A stretch of DNA of 64,000 nucleotides. Source: Gymnogyps californianus (Eukaryota; Chordata; Aves; Accipitriformes; Cathartidae). Positions 1 through 12,763 of this stretch are shown one piece after another (positions within the stretch are counted from its first letter, which is position 1; every line of letters starts with the position of its first letter). Made by a program: the position numbers and the translations under genes. Under the pieces are notes generated by a model. The model worked only from the letters and a program-made list of their open reading frames with translations. It was not told the DNA's origin and did not search any database. The stretch lies in assembly GCF_018139145.2 (NCBI RefSeq), contig NC_059477.1, positions 16,479,522-16,543,521 on the forward strand, written 5' to 3'.

Positions 1-2464
1 ACATTCCTGAGGAAAAATCTCCAGGTATTTCCATGGTCTTCTCTTAAGTGGACTAGATAAAGAAAAAAATCTAAGGAGGTCTGAAAAGTAATGGAATATC
101 TTGATTGCTTCATATTAACCTGGTATATAGTAATCTCCTCTCTTAAAGCTAAAAATTATGTGTGATTAGTTCTGGGAAGGGGACTTGGTTCCTAGAATAT
201 AAAACTCAAAATCTAAAACGTAAAGATTTTACCTGTATTATGTGCCATCAACCACTTTTACCAGGTGAGTTTGAGTTCTTTTATCTGCTGCAGTGTGAAA
301 GTGCATGAGAAGCTGTCCCACCATGGGGGTGTGAGCAAGGCAAAAGGTGGGGTACTCCATTCAGGGGCAGTGCTGCCTTATGCTGGTGTAAGGTTGAGTG
401 GTGGGACTTGAGGGGCTTCTGGCACGAAGTTGAAAAGCACAAATACAGGGTTATCAGAACAGCGTTCCTCTAACACAAGTGGGACTGCCAACACCTAGTA
501 AAGGACAAGAGTGTGCTCTAAGTGAAACTTCTTTTGGTCGGTGCTGAAGTCATCAGTATTAGAAGATGAATGGTAATTGCATGTGTTTTCCATTGATGTA
601 AGTGATGGTATGAGACATTGGTCAGCTTCTGCACTACCACCTCCATTTAGACAATACTACTATTTAAAAAAAAACAAACAAACTTGGAATTCACCATCTC
701 AGTCTATGCTGTAATGTCTCAATTTGAGTCCTATGGTGTCCTAATGTGAAGATACACAAGCAACAAGGAGTACTTCAGTTGTAGTGTGGAGGTTTTAAGT
801 CAGTGCAGATACAGAGTAACTTTGCACAATAATTGGGAAAAGCCAGGCCATCCCTCATTTCTTCCTGTTTTCAGGACACAGAACTGGAAATCTGGTATAC
901 TAGAGATTCAAGATCTAGCTGTGCTAGAGACTGATACTAGGCTAGTATTGCCACTAAGGTACTGAAGTAATAACAAAACAGGAATCTAGGGTCTCCAGGC
1001 TCCTGCTGTGGAGCTTTGATTTGTTGTCAGCTCTCTGTAAGGAACAAAAACCAAAAAAAAAAAAAAACCCCACTTCATTTTTTTTTGGTGAGAGGAGGTT
1101 TTTCTGTGTCTTTAAATGTGTGCCTGGAGGCAGAGCCTGCTTGTCAAAAGATGAAGGATGACAGAAACAGGTGAGAAGAGTGGGTTGGGGGCTTGTTTGG
1201 TAATCCAGCAGAGTCAGAATGAGCCCCAACATGTGCATCCTGTTACAATGCCTTGTTCTCCAGCCCTTACTGCCTCTCATGGCATGAAAGTCCTACACCA
1301 AGTGATGTGTATGAGGGCAGAAAGCAATGCTTAATTTGAATGATAAAAAACAATGCTGAAATATCTATAGTTATGAATTATTATCATCCTACACACAGAG
1401 TCTAAGCTTTGCAGAGCTCCAAGCAAGCTAGTTTCTTACACACTATAAAGCCACTCTTTGAGTGTTTCCAAAGGCACAAGGTTGTCATCCTACAAAACCA
1501 TGCTTGTTCACACAGCTTGTGCCAGTTACAGAGGCTGTTTCTCAGTTTAAGTCCTGCAGTAGCTTGCAATAATACATGAAAGCAGAGTTGTTAGCAGCTA
1601 GCCAACTCCTTATTTCCTCTATGTTTTTTTCCTTAGGTGAGATCCTTTCCTGCTGGTCTGTGTCATTTGTGGAGCTGCTTTCATTGCAGCTCCTTTTCTG
1701 TGATTATAGGTAGCTTCTCTGTTGGAGGCCTTGCTTGTAGATCTCTGTAGGTAAACTTTTGTTATCAGAATTAGCTGACATAAGGTCTCTGGTCCTAATC
1801 TGAAGGCTCTTTCTGAGCCCAGGCTGAAGGCTACCTAACTAGTCCTAGCAGCCTTAGCAAGCTGTCTTCGGACTCTTTCAAGTTGTTTAAACCTATACTA
1901 AGTAAACAAGTTCTGGAAACAGGAGGAATGTGCTAGGTATGCAGGAGCTGTGGTGTGAGGAGTCCTGAGCAGAAAGAATAGAGCTTTGGTGGTGAAAGGT
2001 CTATTGCAGTCAATACTCTTAGGATGACAGAACCAGCTGTACGTGTAAATATGCAAGATGAGTTGTAAAATCTCATTGCCATTCTGAAGGAGAGATGTCT
2101 AGGCTTAGTAATTATAGCCTCACCTTTGAAGTACTGAAGATGACTTGTGTGGGGAAAATAGCAAGCGTGTTAAAAAAAAAAAAAAAGCAAGCATGTCAGC
2201 AGAAGAAGAATGTGAGAAGAGTATAAAAGCTGATTTATGCCAGTTATCATATTGGAAAGTCATTCTTACAGAAGGGTGTGTTTTGGCTGCCAGAAACAGA
2301 AGAATGCTGCCTTCAGCTCTGAGGATTTTGTGGTGCTTCACCTATGAAGCTGACAAAGAGGTGGGAGAAAGAGGCACGAAACAACACTGCCGAAGTTAAA
2401 AAGAAAAAAAGAGAACCCCCCAAAACAGGTAAGAGTGTGCCTGTAGCTGAAGTAGTAAATTACT

Positions 2465-2521
2465 GAGAAATACTCCCTACCTAGAAATACCTAGAATATT
2501 TCTAGGGAGAAATACTCCCTA
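2465..2521. repeat. Hairpin flanked by a 15-base direct repeat
   Basis: GAGAAATACTCCCTA occurs at 2465-2479 and 2507-2521. Between them CCTAGAAATA (2480-2489) pairs exactly with TATTTCTAGG (2497-2506) around a 7-base loop that itself repeats CCTAGAA. Confidence 0.9.
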
Positions 2522-4443
2522 GAAGTGTTTAGCCTTTGGTTACCTGCACGTGATCCTGAAATTGCAGTTTTGAGTGAAGTTTCCTGGACTTTGTCTTCAA
2601 AACGGAACTTCATGTATTACAAGGTCCCGTATGTTGTTATTTCTGTTTGGCATTGGGACAAAATAATTTAAAAGTTTACTGCAGTTAGGAAGCTCTTTTC
2701 GCTGAAAAGGTAGGCGTGAGGAAAAAACCACTGATTGCTGTATAGTTACAGCAGCTGATTACAGATTGTTTTGTTTTGCTTGTAAAATGTAAGCTGTTTG
2801 AGGGCCTGCAGGAGACCAGCTCCTGAATCATCACTGCCGCCTGCTGGCAACCCAGTTTTTCCATTCATCTAGTGTGAAGGCTGGCTATATGTTTGCTTAA
2901 ATTATTTCATAGGATATAAAAATTGTAAGAGAAAATATGATCTTAGTGGCAGTTTTATATTGTTTTCCAGGTGTCTAAATGTGCTGTGAATCTACCTCTG
3001 AAGAGGTGGAGGACGTAAGTCCCATAATAGCTGAATATGTACTTCAGTGAGGACAGTTATCTTTTCTGTTAGTATCTATGGTCAGTAAAAACATGATGGC
3101 TGTATCCTGCTCCTTGTTGAAGAAAGGCTGTTTGTACTAAGGATCCTGGGCCTGTGAAATTTCCAGCTTCCCAGTTTCCATCCAAAATAGCAAGAACAGA
3201 GTGGTGATCTCAGTATGTCTGCACAAAACCATTGTACAGTTTTTTGTGATGAACAAAGTATTCTTTTTTTAAGTTTTGTACAGTGAAAATAATTTTTTAA
3301 TTCCACATTATCTGCTAGTTAGATATATTTCTATAGTAATGTGTTTTTATAGATGTATTCTATAGTAAATAGCGGTTGAATATAGTATTTAAATATAGTG
3401 ATTACTCTCACCATAGGAATGTCAGAATTCAGACTACTATAACTGGTTTAGTTTTGGGGGAAAACCCCTACTTTTTTCCAATATCTCTCATCGGTATTTG
3501 GCTAGAGCTGTCTTGTGTGCTTGAGGTTGTCTGTCAAAACAGCAGACAGCTCTGTGTTCCTATCTCAGAGCTCCTTTCCTTTCATTGGCAATGGCAACTC
3601 TGCCCATTCTTGAATGGCGCACCAAGCCTAGTAGCCCTAGAAACCAAATTAATGATAAATATTTTCATATCCAGTTTCTGCAGGCACCCTTATTTATATG
3701 CACAGAATACACAGCAAATGAAGGAATATGTTAAGGATTGAATCAAAGGCAATTTAATGACTGAAGCGTTTTTACTAAAGGTACCTCCAGAAAAAATTTA
3801 GGCAGTTTAACTGTTCGTTGCTCTTGACTCAGCCCTGCTTCTCTGTTGAACTGTAACCCCTGAGTGGGTAATTGATGCAGCTGAGGAGCCAGCACATACT
3901 CACATCTAGAGTTGTGAGTCCTGCCAACCTTTGCAGAAACAGAAGGCTGGGATCACTGACCTGGTACACTGCTCCAATATGGATCCCTGAGAGGGAATAC
4001 TTACACAGAACTGTTTAAACCTGAGAGTGAGCAGTGAATCGACATAGTAATGCCAACCTGTGTTAAAGATGCAAAGACAATTAATGATCAAAATACGATG
4101 TCCCTGTTGAATTCTATAACGGGTGTTAAAATGACTAATACTGATTTACACCAATATCGTTTGTCAGAGTACTTAGTGGCTTCTGAAGCTTTTCAGGTTA
4201 GGACAAATTGAGCAGTTAAAATTTGGTTGTCTTCTAAACCCAGTATGCTTAGGGGAGTAGGGGACCTGCTTGTACTCAGTGATTGATCTGGAGTTAATTC
4301 TAACTTGAAGGGCATGTATGCTGTAATTTAAGGTGAAATTTAAGATGAACCTGGCCTATAGTTTGCTGTCATATGATGTTTCATGGTTTTGTCTTTCTGT
4401 CATGTTACACATGGAAATTGTGCACTGAGATGCTATGTTGTAA

Positions 4444-4449
4444 AATAAA
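4444..4449 (+). terminator. Possible plus-strand poly(A) signal AATAAA
   Basis: GTAAAATAAAGTGTTTAC is followed 70-90 bases on by a GT-rich stretch (TGTTGATGTTGTTGTA, about 4521-4536). This would fit the 3' end of a gene converging on DNAJC10; in mammals that neighbour is FRZB. No FRZB coding exon was recognised in the window. Confidence 0.25.
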
Positions 4450-7400
4450 GTGTTTACATGTTTATGCACACAGTATTCTTCTGCACAGGCAGGGAAAAAA
4501 TTTTTTTCCCATGCGTTCAAATGTTGATGTTGTTGTATAACCTCTGATGGCCCACACTGGTATTCACAAGAACAGAGCTCTTCTGCTTTTCTGCAAGTAC
4601 AAAAGCAATGAAAAAATATTTCTGAGGAAGGCCGATAAATGTTTTCCTTAAGAAAAACTTGTTCTGTAAGCCCAGTGAAATTGCTGGCATTGTCCTTATT
4701 TTACCAGAAAAAAATCTGGACTCCTGATTTCAGAATCAAATCTGCATCTCTCACTTGTCCAAAATTTTAAAGACATTTTGTTAAATACCTATACGTACAT
4801 TGCAGTATTTAGTTTTTAGCCTGTTAGATCCCTGTGCTCTACTAATTATTCTGCAACAAGATATCATTCTGAAGTAAAAGTGCTGTGGAATACCTACGGT
4901 TAAGACTCTTTCCTGCTATTTAAGATTGCAAGTAACACTTCCGCTCTGCTCTTTTCTGCTATATTTAGTATTATGCCCCTTATTCTCAGCTAAGCAAATA
5001 TAGGTACGAAGTCCTATAGGAATCTGGTCTTTTCTGTAGAGTGCACATGCATACTTACACACTGTAGCTTAGCCCTTAGCCCTCAAACACCTTGAGAACA
5101 GAAAGGTGAAAAGGTGACAAAGTGCCTCCCTGTCTTAGCTGAACTGAGTGCAGCTGTGCGTGTAACACCACATGCTACAGAGTTACCACACCTTGTGTGA
5201 TGCCTTAAGCATAAAGACCTACATTATTACAGCTGTAATTCCCCACCTGGGCCTTATTCTAACAGCAGTGACTGTGGAACAGGGGTACCCTACAGCTGCA
5301 CGAGAGCGCGCTCATGCTAAAAGAGAACAAAGAACAGGAGGTACTGCCAGAACATCAACTGGTACTTCTTGGCTCGAGTGGCTGGCCAGGCGTACGGGTA
5401 CTTCTTGCATGCTGTTCCAGCCTCAAGCCTGAACAGCAAAATTGTGCACTAGAAACACTGTTCACTCACTCTAGTATGTAACTGGAATAATGAAGTCATT
5501 CAAGACATAATGATCCAGTGATCAAAGGTAGGATAATAAAGTGAACATAATTACTGAAAAGAGCGCGTTGAATTACAGTTGCAGAGACAGGATGGGAATA
5601 CAATAACTTTTCTCCATTGTTTACGTAGGATATTTTTCTAATATAGCCTCAGCAAAAATGAAACACATAGTATCACAGATGTGGGCTTCTGTTATTGAAC
5701 TAGCTGACATCTTCTGAGATAACAAAAGTAAACTAGCTACCTGATGAAAAAGATAGATATCTAGGATGGCACAACTGGGATTGCTTAATGTACACATATG
5801 CACATAACAAGAGGAAGAAAATGTTTCCTTTTTCTACCAGGATTAAAAGACTATCTGAAACACATACTAAAGGGAGAAAATTTATTTTCTGGAAACTCCA
5901 GGTCAGCCGTATGAATTTCTAATGGTTGAAAGGATCTGTAATCAATTCTGGTTAAAGCGTGGTACTTGACAAGGATGGAAAAGAAAAGAATAAGGTCACT
6001 CTTTATGTGGCTCCACGGTAGCCTATAATATGCAGAAATTATATCTACTTCTTCATGTAAGTTTGAGCTGCCTTACGGAAAAACAATATTCTGCTTTCTG
6101 TCCCTTAAGCCCTAGAAAGCAGAGAACCTCTTTAAGGCAGTATTTCCCATTCCAGCTCGGTTGTATAGTAAGAATTCACCAGAGCTAATTTGTTTTTACT
6201 GTGTATCATATTCTAAAAAAACCCCAACCCCTACTTATTTCAGCTCTTGAATGTTTTTTTGAAACATTGACATTTAAATAAGGTAGATGTTTTCTTACAA
6301 GGTGTGTTGGCTTGTGAAGAATACATGCCAAATGTTAACAGACATGACTCTTGTAGTCTTAGTCAAGAAATAGTCTGCAGAATACACCGATCATATACAT
6401 TCATTTAGGAAACATTCTTCTTTATGCCCAACTAACTGTAATTAATTTCTGTTGGCAGCTAGTAACATATAGAGAAGTCTATTAGAGCTTAGAAAATTAG
6501 CAGTACAAGGAGGAATGTGTTTAATGTTGGGGTAAGTAAGTACTTAATATCATGTTGATGATTTACCTTCAGCTGTTTATTATCCTAAGTGTGGTGGCTT
6601 ACATATAGGTAGAAGAAAAAATTAGTAATGAATTCTAACACAGAAAGAAGACCAAGGCTGAAAGTATTTGGACTTGGAACGTCACTGTTTTCAGATGCAA
6701 AGTTTCAGTAAATGAAGTAAGTTCTTTTTGTGCATTCCGATTGAAAACTTAAAATGTTTTAATGTTTAAAGTCTTTTTATAAACTGATAAAAATATATGG
6801 AACTTCCACAACTATTTAAACCTGAAGCACGCCCAGGAATGGAAAAAATCAAACTTGTCAAGTTTAATCAAAACATGATCTTTCCAACTGCAGACCATAT
6901 AAAACCAATATGTTGCTTAGAAACTTTTGCTATATTTTCTCTATTCTATTTTTATGCCTTTTAGCAGCAGTAGAAGATAAAGGAGCCAAATGTGTGTTGG
7001 GAACTTCGTTGTTTTAATATAAAGCATGATAGCTAATCAGTTCAGTGACACTAAACAGCCATACAAGTCCTTCTTTTAATTAAAGCAAAATGGGATGCAA
7101 AAGACAAATTTAAAAGCCCTTGGGCCTCCATATGTACTGTGCCACCTATTGTACAGCATACATGTATTTTGTGTTTTATTATGTTGCCCTTTCTTTGTGC
7201 ATGTGTAGTTACATGAGAAGGAAAAGGTGCAAGGTCAGCCTCACGCTCTGCTGCTTGTAATTTGAGAAATTTGGCAAGGCTGCCAACGTTTACTTAATAC
7301 CCCTGCAAGTCCTAAGCAACAGAGGCCCTGGAGCGTGCTCGTGCCCTGCTTTGACTTGATTAAGAGGTTTTGTAGCATTCAGTCAAAACCCACAGGTGAT

Positions 7401-7962
7401 CACAGTTGTCCACCCAGTTGAACAGTCACACTAGAGAGCGGTGCTAGGAAAGGAGTGAAGAATAAGGGATAATAAACGCTATCTACAGGTAGCTACAGCG
7501 AGAAGTGGAACAATCTTGGTCATATGATGAGAGTAAAACTGAAATTTACTCTCAGGAGGAGAGAGGGGGACTAAGGAATGATGGAACGTTATTTAAAATC
7601 AGAGCATTCATTCATGTACTGTTTTGGATTCATCTTCCACTTAGTTTATTGCTTGGACATGTGAATTTGAAGGTTTTTCTTTTAAAATATGAAATGAACT
7701 TTATGTATCAAAACAGTTACTATAAACTATAACTTTGTTTTGAACTATATTTGGCATTGGAGGTGGGAGAGTATATTCCAAAATATTTGTTGACCAATAC
7801 AATTCTTCATCACATATAGAGAAGACTTTTGATTATTCTGGGTGGTTTTTGTGGTGGGGTGTTTTTTTTGGTTTTTTAATAATTTGATTTCTGAAGAATG
7901 AGGCAATGCTGACACCTCCATGATTCTACAGGAGAAAACTGGGGGACCTGGCTACTTCAGGA

Positions 7963-8029
7963 TGTTCTTCTTTAAAGAAGAACAAAAGTGTTCTTTAAAG
8001 TGGAGCTTTAAAGAAGCTCCAAAAGTGTT
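7963..8029. repeat. Palindrome cluster with repeated CTTTAAAG
   Basis: A perfect palindrome at 7963-7984 (core GTTCTTCTTTAAAGAAGAAC), a hairpin GGAGCTT/AAGCTCC at 8002-8020, three copies of CTTTAAAG (7970, 7993, 8006) and a direct repeat AAAAGTGTT (7984-7992 and 8021-8029). No coding sequence. Confidence 0.9.
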
Positions 8030-8408
8030 TTGAATAACCAGTTTAAACCCTTGATTATTAAAAATTGGATCATGTAATTATGTGAGTTTGTCCTTAAAGA
8101 AGGTTGGAGATACAACTACATATAAAAGGTTTTATTTATTTATTTGTACGGCTAGGAATAAAGGCAAGATATTATTACTCACTGCATTTCCCCCAGGCCG
8201 CTGACTGAAAACTGTCAGAAAGGGCAGCTGGCAAAAACACCCAGGAAAACTTGGAAAAACTTCTTAGAAACCTACACCATCTACAGTTCTCTCTCTGTTC
8301 TGAAGCTCATTTTTTTATCCATACACATCCATTTGGTTTTTAGCTTAGAAATTTAAAAAATTGTATGCAAAGAGAGTATCATGATACAGAATTAAATCTT
8401 AAATGAAC

Positions 8409-10392
8409 TTTATTGATATTTAAACTAAATCATCTTCCCCTCAGCCTAAATGAGTTTCAAAACCAGTAGCCCTGACAAAATAAGTCAGTGTACAGGATAT
8501 TTTGATGAGGACAGTAGTGTTGTCTTTTCATAGTAGTTATCTATATGCTTCAAGTGACTAAACCAGAAGGAAGTGATAAAGTAACTTTTTACAAAAAGCT
8601 GAAATGTGAATAGAGCCACAGTAAAGCCAGAAAGTTCTTATGTTACCCTCATCTTACAGAGGAGACTGCAGTGAAGCACTTTTTTTTTTTTGTCCTACTA
8701 GTCTGTTCCTGTTAACAGAAATAAAAGAGAAACTGTATGTTAACAGGAATAAAGAAGAAACTGTACAAATACCTACACTCGGTTATTTCTGATTACATTT
8801 TTAACAGTAGGATTCTAGAGTATGTAACCATGACGTCATTCTCCAGGAAGAAGGTAGGAGGTGGGAACTGAAGTCACAGTTAAACATACATGCAATAACT
8901 GACAAACTCTGGTTTGGTATTACAGTCACAAAATACCACAATTTTCATTTTTGACTGTGACTGAGTTTGAAGTTTGATTTGGATGTGGGAAGGTCTATTG
9001 TATTAAAAAATAGATGCAACACATTCTCTTCTTTCTCAGATTAATACACTGCAAAACCACAAAGTAATAGAGGCAACCCTGAACACAGAAGAAGCATTTG
9101 AATGTCTCGAAGTTACTACAATCTCTTCCTTTTTATTTCTTGCTGCCTTCTTTATAAAATAAATTACTTGTAGGATAACAATGTATTTACAAATTTATAA
9201 TACTCACACTACAGTGACTAGTCATGCCAAATCTAAATACATGGAGAGCAGGGAGAAAAGTCCATCTGACAAGTTCTCAGCAGCATTTTATTGAAAACAT
9301 GAAACATTTCAATGTTGAACTCTTAAATGCAGCAGACATTTTGTTGTCTTCTGTAATTTTTTTTGTCTATTGAGAAGCTATGAAAAATATTACCCTAAAG
9401 AGTGGAAATTCTATTAAGATGTATGAGGAGACATTGCAATGTACAGTGTTCATTATTAAATTAAAAAAGGCACTTGCTATCCTGCTTGCCTAAAGATTAT
9501 ATAAAAAACAAACAACCCCCCCCAACATGTCTGTAAAGAAAGGAAAAAAGTGGTAATACCAAAAGAGGTTAAACATGTCCACAGAATACATTCATATTTA
9601 AAAAGACAATAATAAAGTTACGACCTAATAACTTAAGCAGATGCTTCTATGGCATAACTTAAATTTTGAAAGTCAATGAAACACTGAGTTTGAAGTCCTT
9701 GATTTTTTTTTTCTTATTTAAAAAAGAAAAAAACACAAACCCAAACCACACAACTAAAGAAGCTCTTCAAAGTTCTGTTCATCCAGGCACCACCACCAGT
9801 GCCACAATATAGTAAGTAATCCACTCAAGGGCAGGAGCAATGTAATTCAATAAAGCTATCCTGCTACCAGTTCTTGATTTTATTTCTTAACAATTGACTA
9901 GACAATAATGTGACCCCAAAGCAGAATAATCATCAGGTAAAACTGTCTGTCTTTGAAATAGACAATCCCTCATTGTGTTTCTGCATTGCAGAGTGGTTTG
10001 AGTGCATATTCAGCCATAGGCTGAGTGCCACATTCAAAATGTGTTTGAAAGGAGACAGAAAAATATAAGGAACTAGTAAATGGGTAGGCAAAAGTGATAC
10101 AGTCCACGTTTCTGGTCAACTCCGATGTTTGACTAGGAAGAAAGTAGTTGGTATATCAGAAGAGGGGCACGAAGAATTCACTTGCAGAAACATTGAATGC
10201 CTCCACCAAAACCAAAATGCTTTCATCTCCCCGCAGTTTAACAGGATTCAGTGTCACATATGCCCGTGAACTCAAACTAGCTTTCATCTCTTTTGTCCTG
10301 CCATGAATGTAATCAGCCTTATATTTTCCTCATGGTGTCTTCTATATTCACAGCTTCAGAATATTTTGAATTGTAACTACCTCCAGTACCAC
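8409..10392 (-). other. DNAJC10: Probable DNAJC10 3'UTR region with several possible poly(A) signals
   Basis: Downstream of the stop, the minus strand is AT-rich and non-coding. AATAAA occurs at 9884-9879, 9292-9287 (context CAATAAAATGCTG), 9137-9132 and 8414-8409 (context CAATAAAGTTCATTT). None has a decisive GT-rich element behind it, so the UTR could be about 0.5, 1.1 or 2 kb. The upper boundary is sure; the lower one is a guess. It includes a 28-base tandem duplication at 8711-8765. Confidence 0.5.
8711..8765. repeat. 28-base tandem duplication, two copies
   Basis: Units beginning GTTAACAGAAATAAAAGAG (8711) and GTTAACAGGAATAAAGAAG (8739), both ending GAAACTGTA, with few differences. Lies in or just beyond the DNAJC10 3'UTR. 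Confidence 0.88.
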
Positions 10393-10404
10393 TTAGAGTT
10401 CATC
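10393..10404 (-). CDS. DNAJC10: DNAJC10 exon 23, coding part: Asp-Glu-Leu-stop, completing KDEL
   Basis: After the acceptor GTCACTAG, the minus strand reads GATGAACTCTAA. Joined to exon 22, the protein ends in KDEL, the ER-retrieval signal also found in mammalian ERdj5. Only 12 coding nucleotides are in this exon; the rest is 3'UTR. Recognised by splice logic and the family's expected terminus. Confidence 0.93.
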   Translation of the reverse strand, partial: DEL

Positions 10405-12731
10405 CTAGTGACAAGAAAATAAACAATTAAGTTATTCCGAAAGTACAAATAAAAATCAAGATTATTGGGGGTTTTTTTGTGATTTTAAATTTTTCTGTAG
10501 TACTAATTTTTAAACTGGACAAATGTTTCTTAAATAGAATTCAGGGTACTTCTTAACAGCTGTGTATTAGTATCTTCTGAGTTAAAATGTCAATCCCAAT
10601 CTTGCACTACTCAGCCTCTGTAATTTGGAGCCTGCTTGCTAAATCTAGTCTAAGGATTACACTTAAGAATACAGTGCATCTCAACCATCTATCTTTAACG
10701 CAGCTGTCCCATGGACATGTGCATGTCCCATGGATATCTATAAATTCTGCTAAGTCTTGCCATAACTGGTGTTGCAACTGCAGTATTCTCTGCTACATCT
10801 GTGAACATGGAGAACTGAGTTTGAATAAATAACAGTAACCAAAACAAGACTAGAAGCAAAATGTACTGGGTACTATTTGAACATATGGCATTTAATACTT
10901 CACGGACAAAGAGTGAATACTAACATCATTTTAAACGGCTATTCTTTACAATAAGTCTTTTGCAAAAGGCACCACAATAAGTATTCTTACCTTATTTCTA
11001 GATTTTTTTCTTTTTCCTTTATTTTGAATTGCTTCTAATTTTTCATTCAAGAGGTCAGCAATACCTTTTGCGTCTCTGCTGTCTATATATTCCCCAAGAA
11101 CACTTTTCTAAAAAAAAAAAAAAAAAAAAAAAATTGTGTAACGTATTACCCATGCTCAACACTGAACAGAAAATCTGCTTACTTTCAGATAAAATTCAAG
11201 AGGAATGCAGGGAGGAAGACAATGGCTCTGGTAGGTTGATTTATGATTCATAGATATATTTTTGTCTCCATTTAAACAATGCTAATTGTCTTTATAGTAA
11301 GAACCACACAGCTGCTAGTTTTCAAAACTACACAGATTTTGAACTACGCATTTTGCCTTGATCCTTGAAGAAACCTGAAATAGTTACAATTTTCTCACAT
11401 TTAGTCAGCTAAATATTTAATGTAGACAGCCATTACAAAGTCTGCCGCTTTGTAATCTATGTTCATGAAATCTGTCTGTGTGGGTCGCTACTTTTGAGAC
11501 CTGAAAAGCCATTACTCTTTACCACAGAAAAGTCTCATTGAATTTGATAGGATTGTGCAAGGAAGGATTTCTAGAACTTCCCATAAGAGATTCAGTTAAA
11601 AAAAGGAAAGTATAATTAAAAGAATAGGCTTAACTATCAGAATGCATTGAATACTTTCTGTTCAGCATTAATGTGTTTAAAAAGATGACTATAATATTCT
11701 TGAAATTTAATAGCTTTACAAGAATAAAAGCAATTTCCTAGAACTATCTGAATACTTTTCCATTTTTTAATTTATTACTACTAATCTGTTAGTAGGAAAT
11801 GTTGATCTCAGTCATACTGGTAACTGAAATGGTTTGGTAAGGTTTGTTTTTGAGACAGAACACAACTAAATATTTTTTATCAATTTTCTCTCTTAAAATA
11901 CATTATTTAAGTCAAAATTGTAATGAAATGCTATGATTACATTGAAAGAATATTTATCCTTAGCCAAAATGAAGTTGTCCACGTCTCATTTAGGGAGAGA
12001 CTTTGCCTGCTTTTGGTAGCTGGTGGTGGAATTGGTAAAGGTTGAAAAACACTTTGTCATGAGACCCCTGCAAAATTAAACCCTGGTTCTGGTTAAGCCC
12101 ATATTTTAGTTACCGTTCTATTGTTTACAATTTATTATTTTTTAGTAACACATTATTACTGTATCATTGTCCTACTATTTTAATATTACTGAAATTGATT
12201 ACTACTGTATCTCCAGCATATCTAAATAATGCACTTTAGTATGTTACAGAAACAGTCTCTTAAGTCTTAATGTGAAATGAAATACATCTACTAACAGTAC
12301 CCACTCACCAGCTTACACAAAGGAGACACTTTACCTTTGTTCCTTGGTAGGGGTAAAACTTAACAGTAGGGTAGGCTCTGATATCAGCAGTTTGACAGGT
12401 CTGAGCATATGCCTGACAGTCTACTTTTCCAGCTTTTACTTTTCCTTTAACCGTCTAAAAAGAAACATTTATTAGAAACAAACTTCAAGTTTCCATGGGT
12501 AACTGTAAGCAAATAACTTGAATAAGCCAGCAGTGCAGCTAAAAGTAAATGAAAAATGTTGCTCAAATCTTTTAAATATCTCAGAGTAGTTGCTTGCTTC
12601 TCAAACTGTTAACCTTGTATCAGAAGTCACTACATGTTCAGCAGAGCACTTCTACTTGAATTCAGGGCAAAGCATACCACAGTTCCAAAGGTGACCCCAT
12701 CATAAGCTGAAATCTGCCTCAAAAGAGGGTC

Positions 12732-12763
<32 letters not shown>

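Larger units (their letters stand above)
1..7962. other. Intergenic, no gene recognised
   Basis: AT-rich sequence with short A runs, the 2465-2521 hairpin and the possible poly(A) signal at 4444. All open frames are short, lack recognisable similarity and show no supporting splice pattern. It could include 3'UTR of a convergent gene. Confidence 0.6.

Noticed and set aside
875..958. Possible plus-strand exon after a good acceptor (TTCTTCCTGTTTTCAG) with donor AAG|GTACTG.
   Set aside because: The one open frame resembles nothing known and the donor is weak; a single plausible acceptor in 8 kb is expected by chance.
4492..4510. Near-palindrome GGGAAAAAATTTTTTTCCC.
   Set aside because: An A run meeting a T run; common in AT-rich DNA, unequal arms.
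7505..7732. 75-codon plus-strand frame with a hydrophobic middle.
   Set aside because: Short, no similarity recognised, no splice partners; AT-rich codons give hydrophobic runs by chance.
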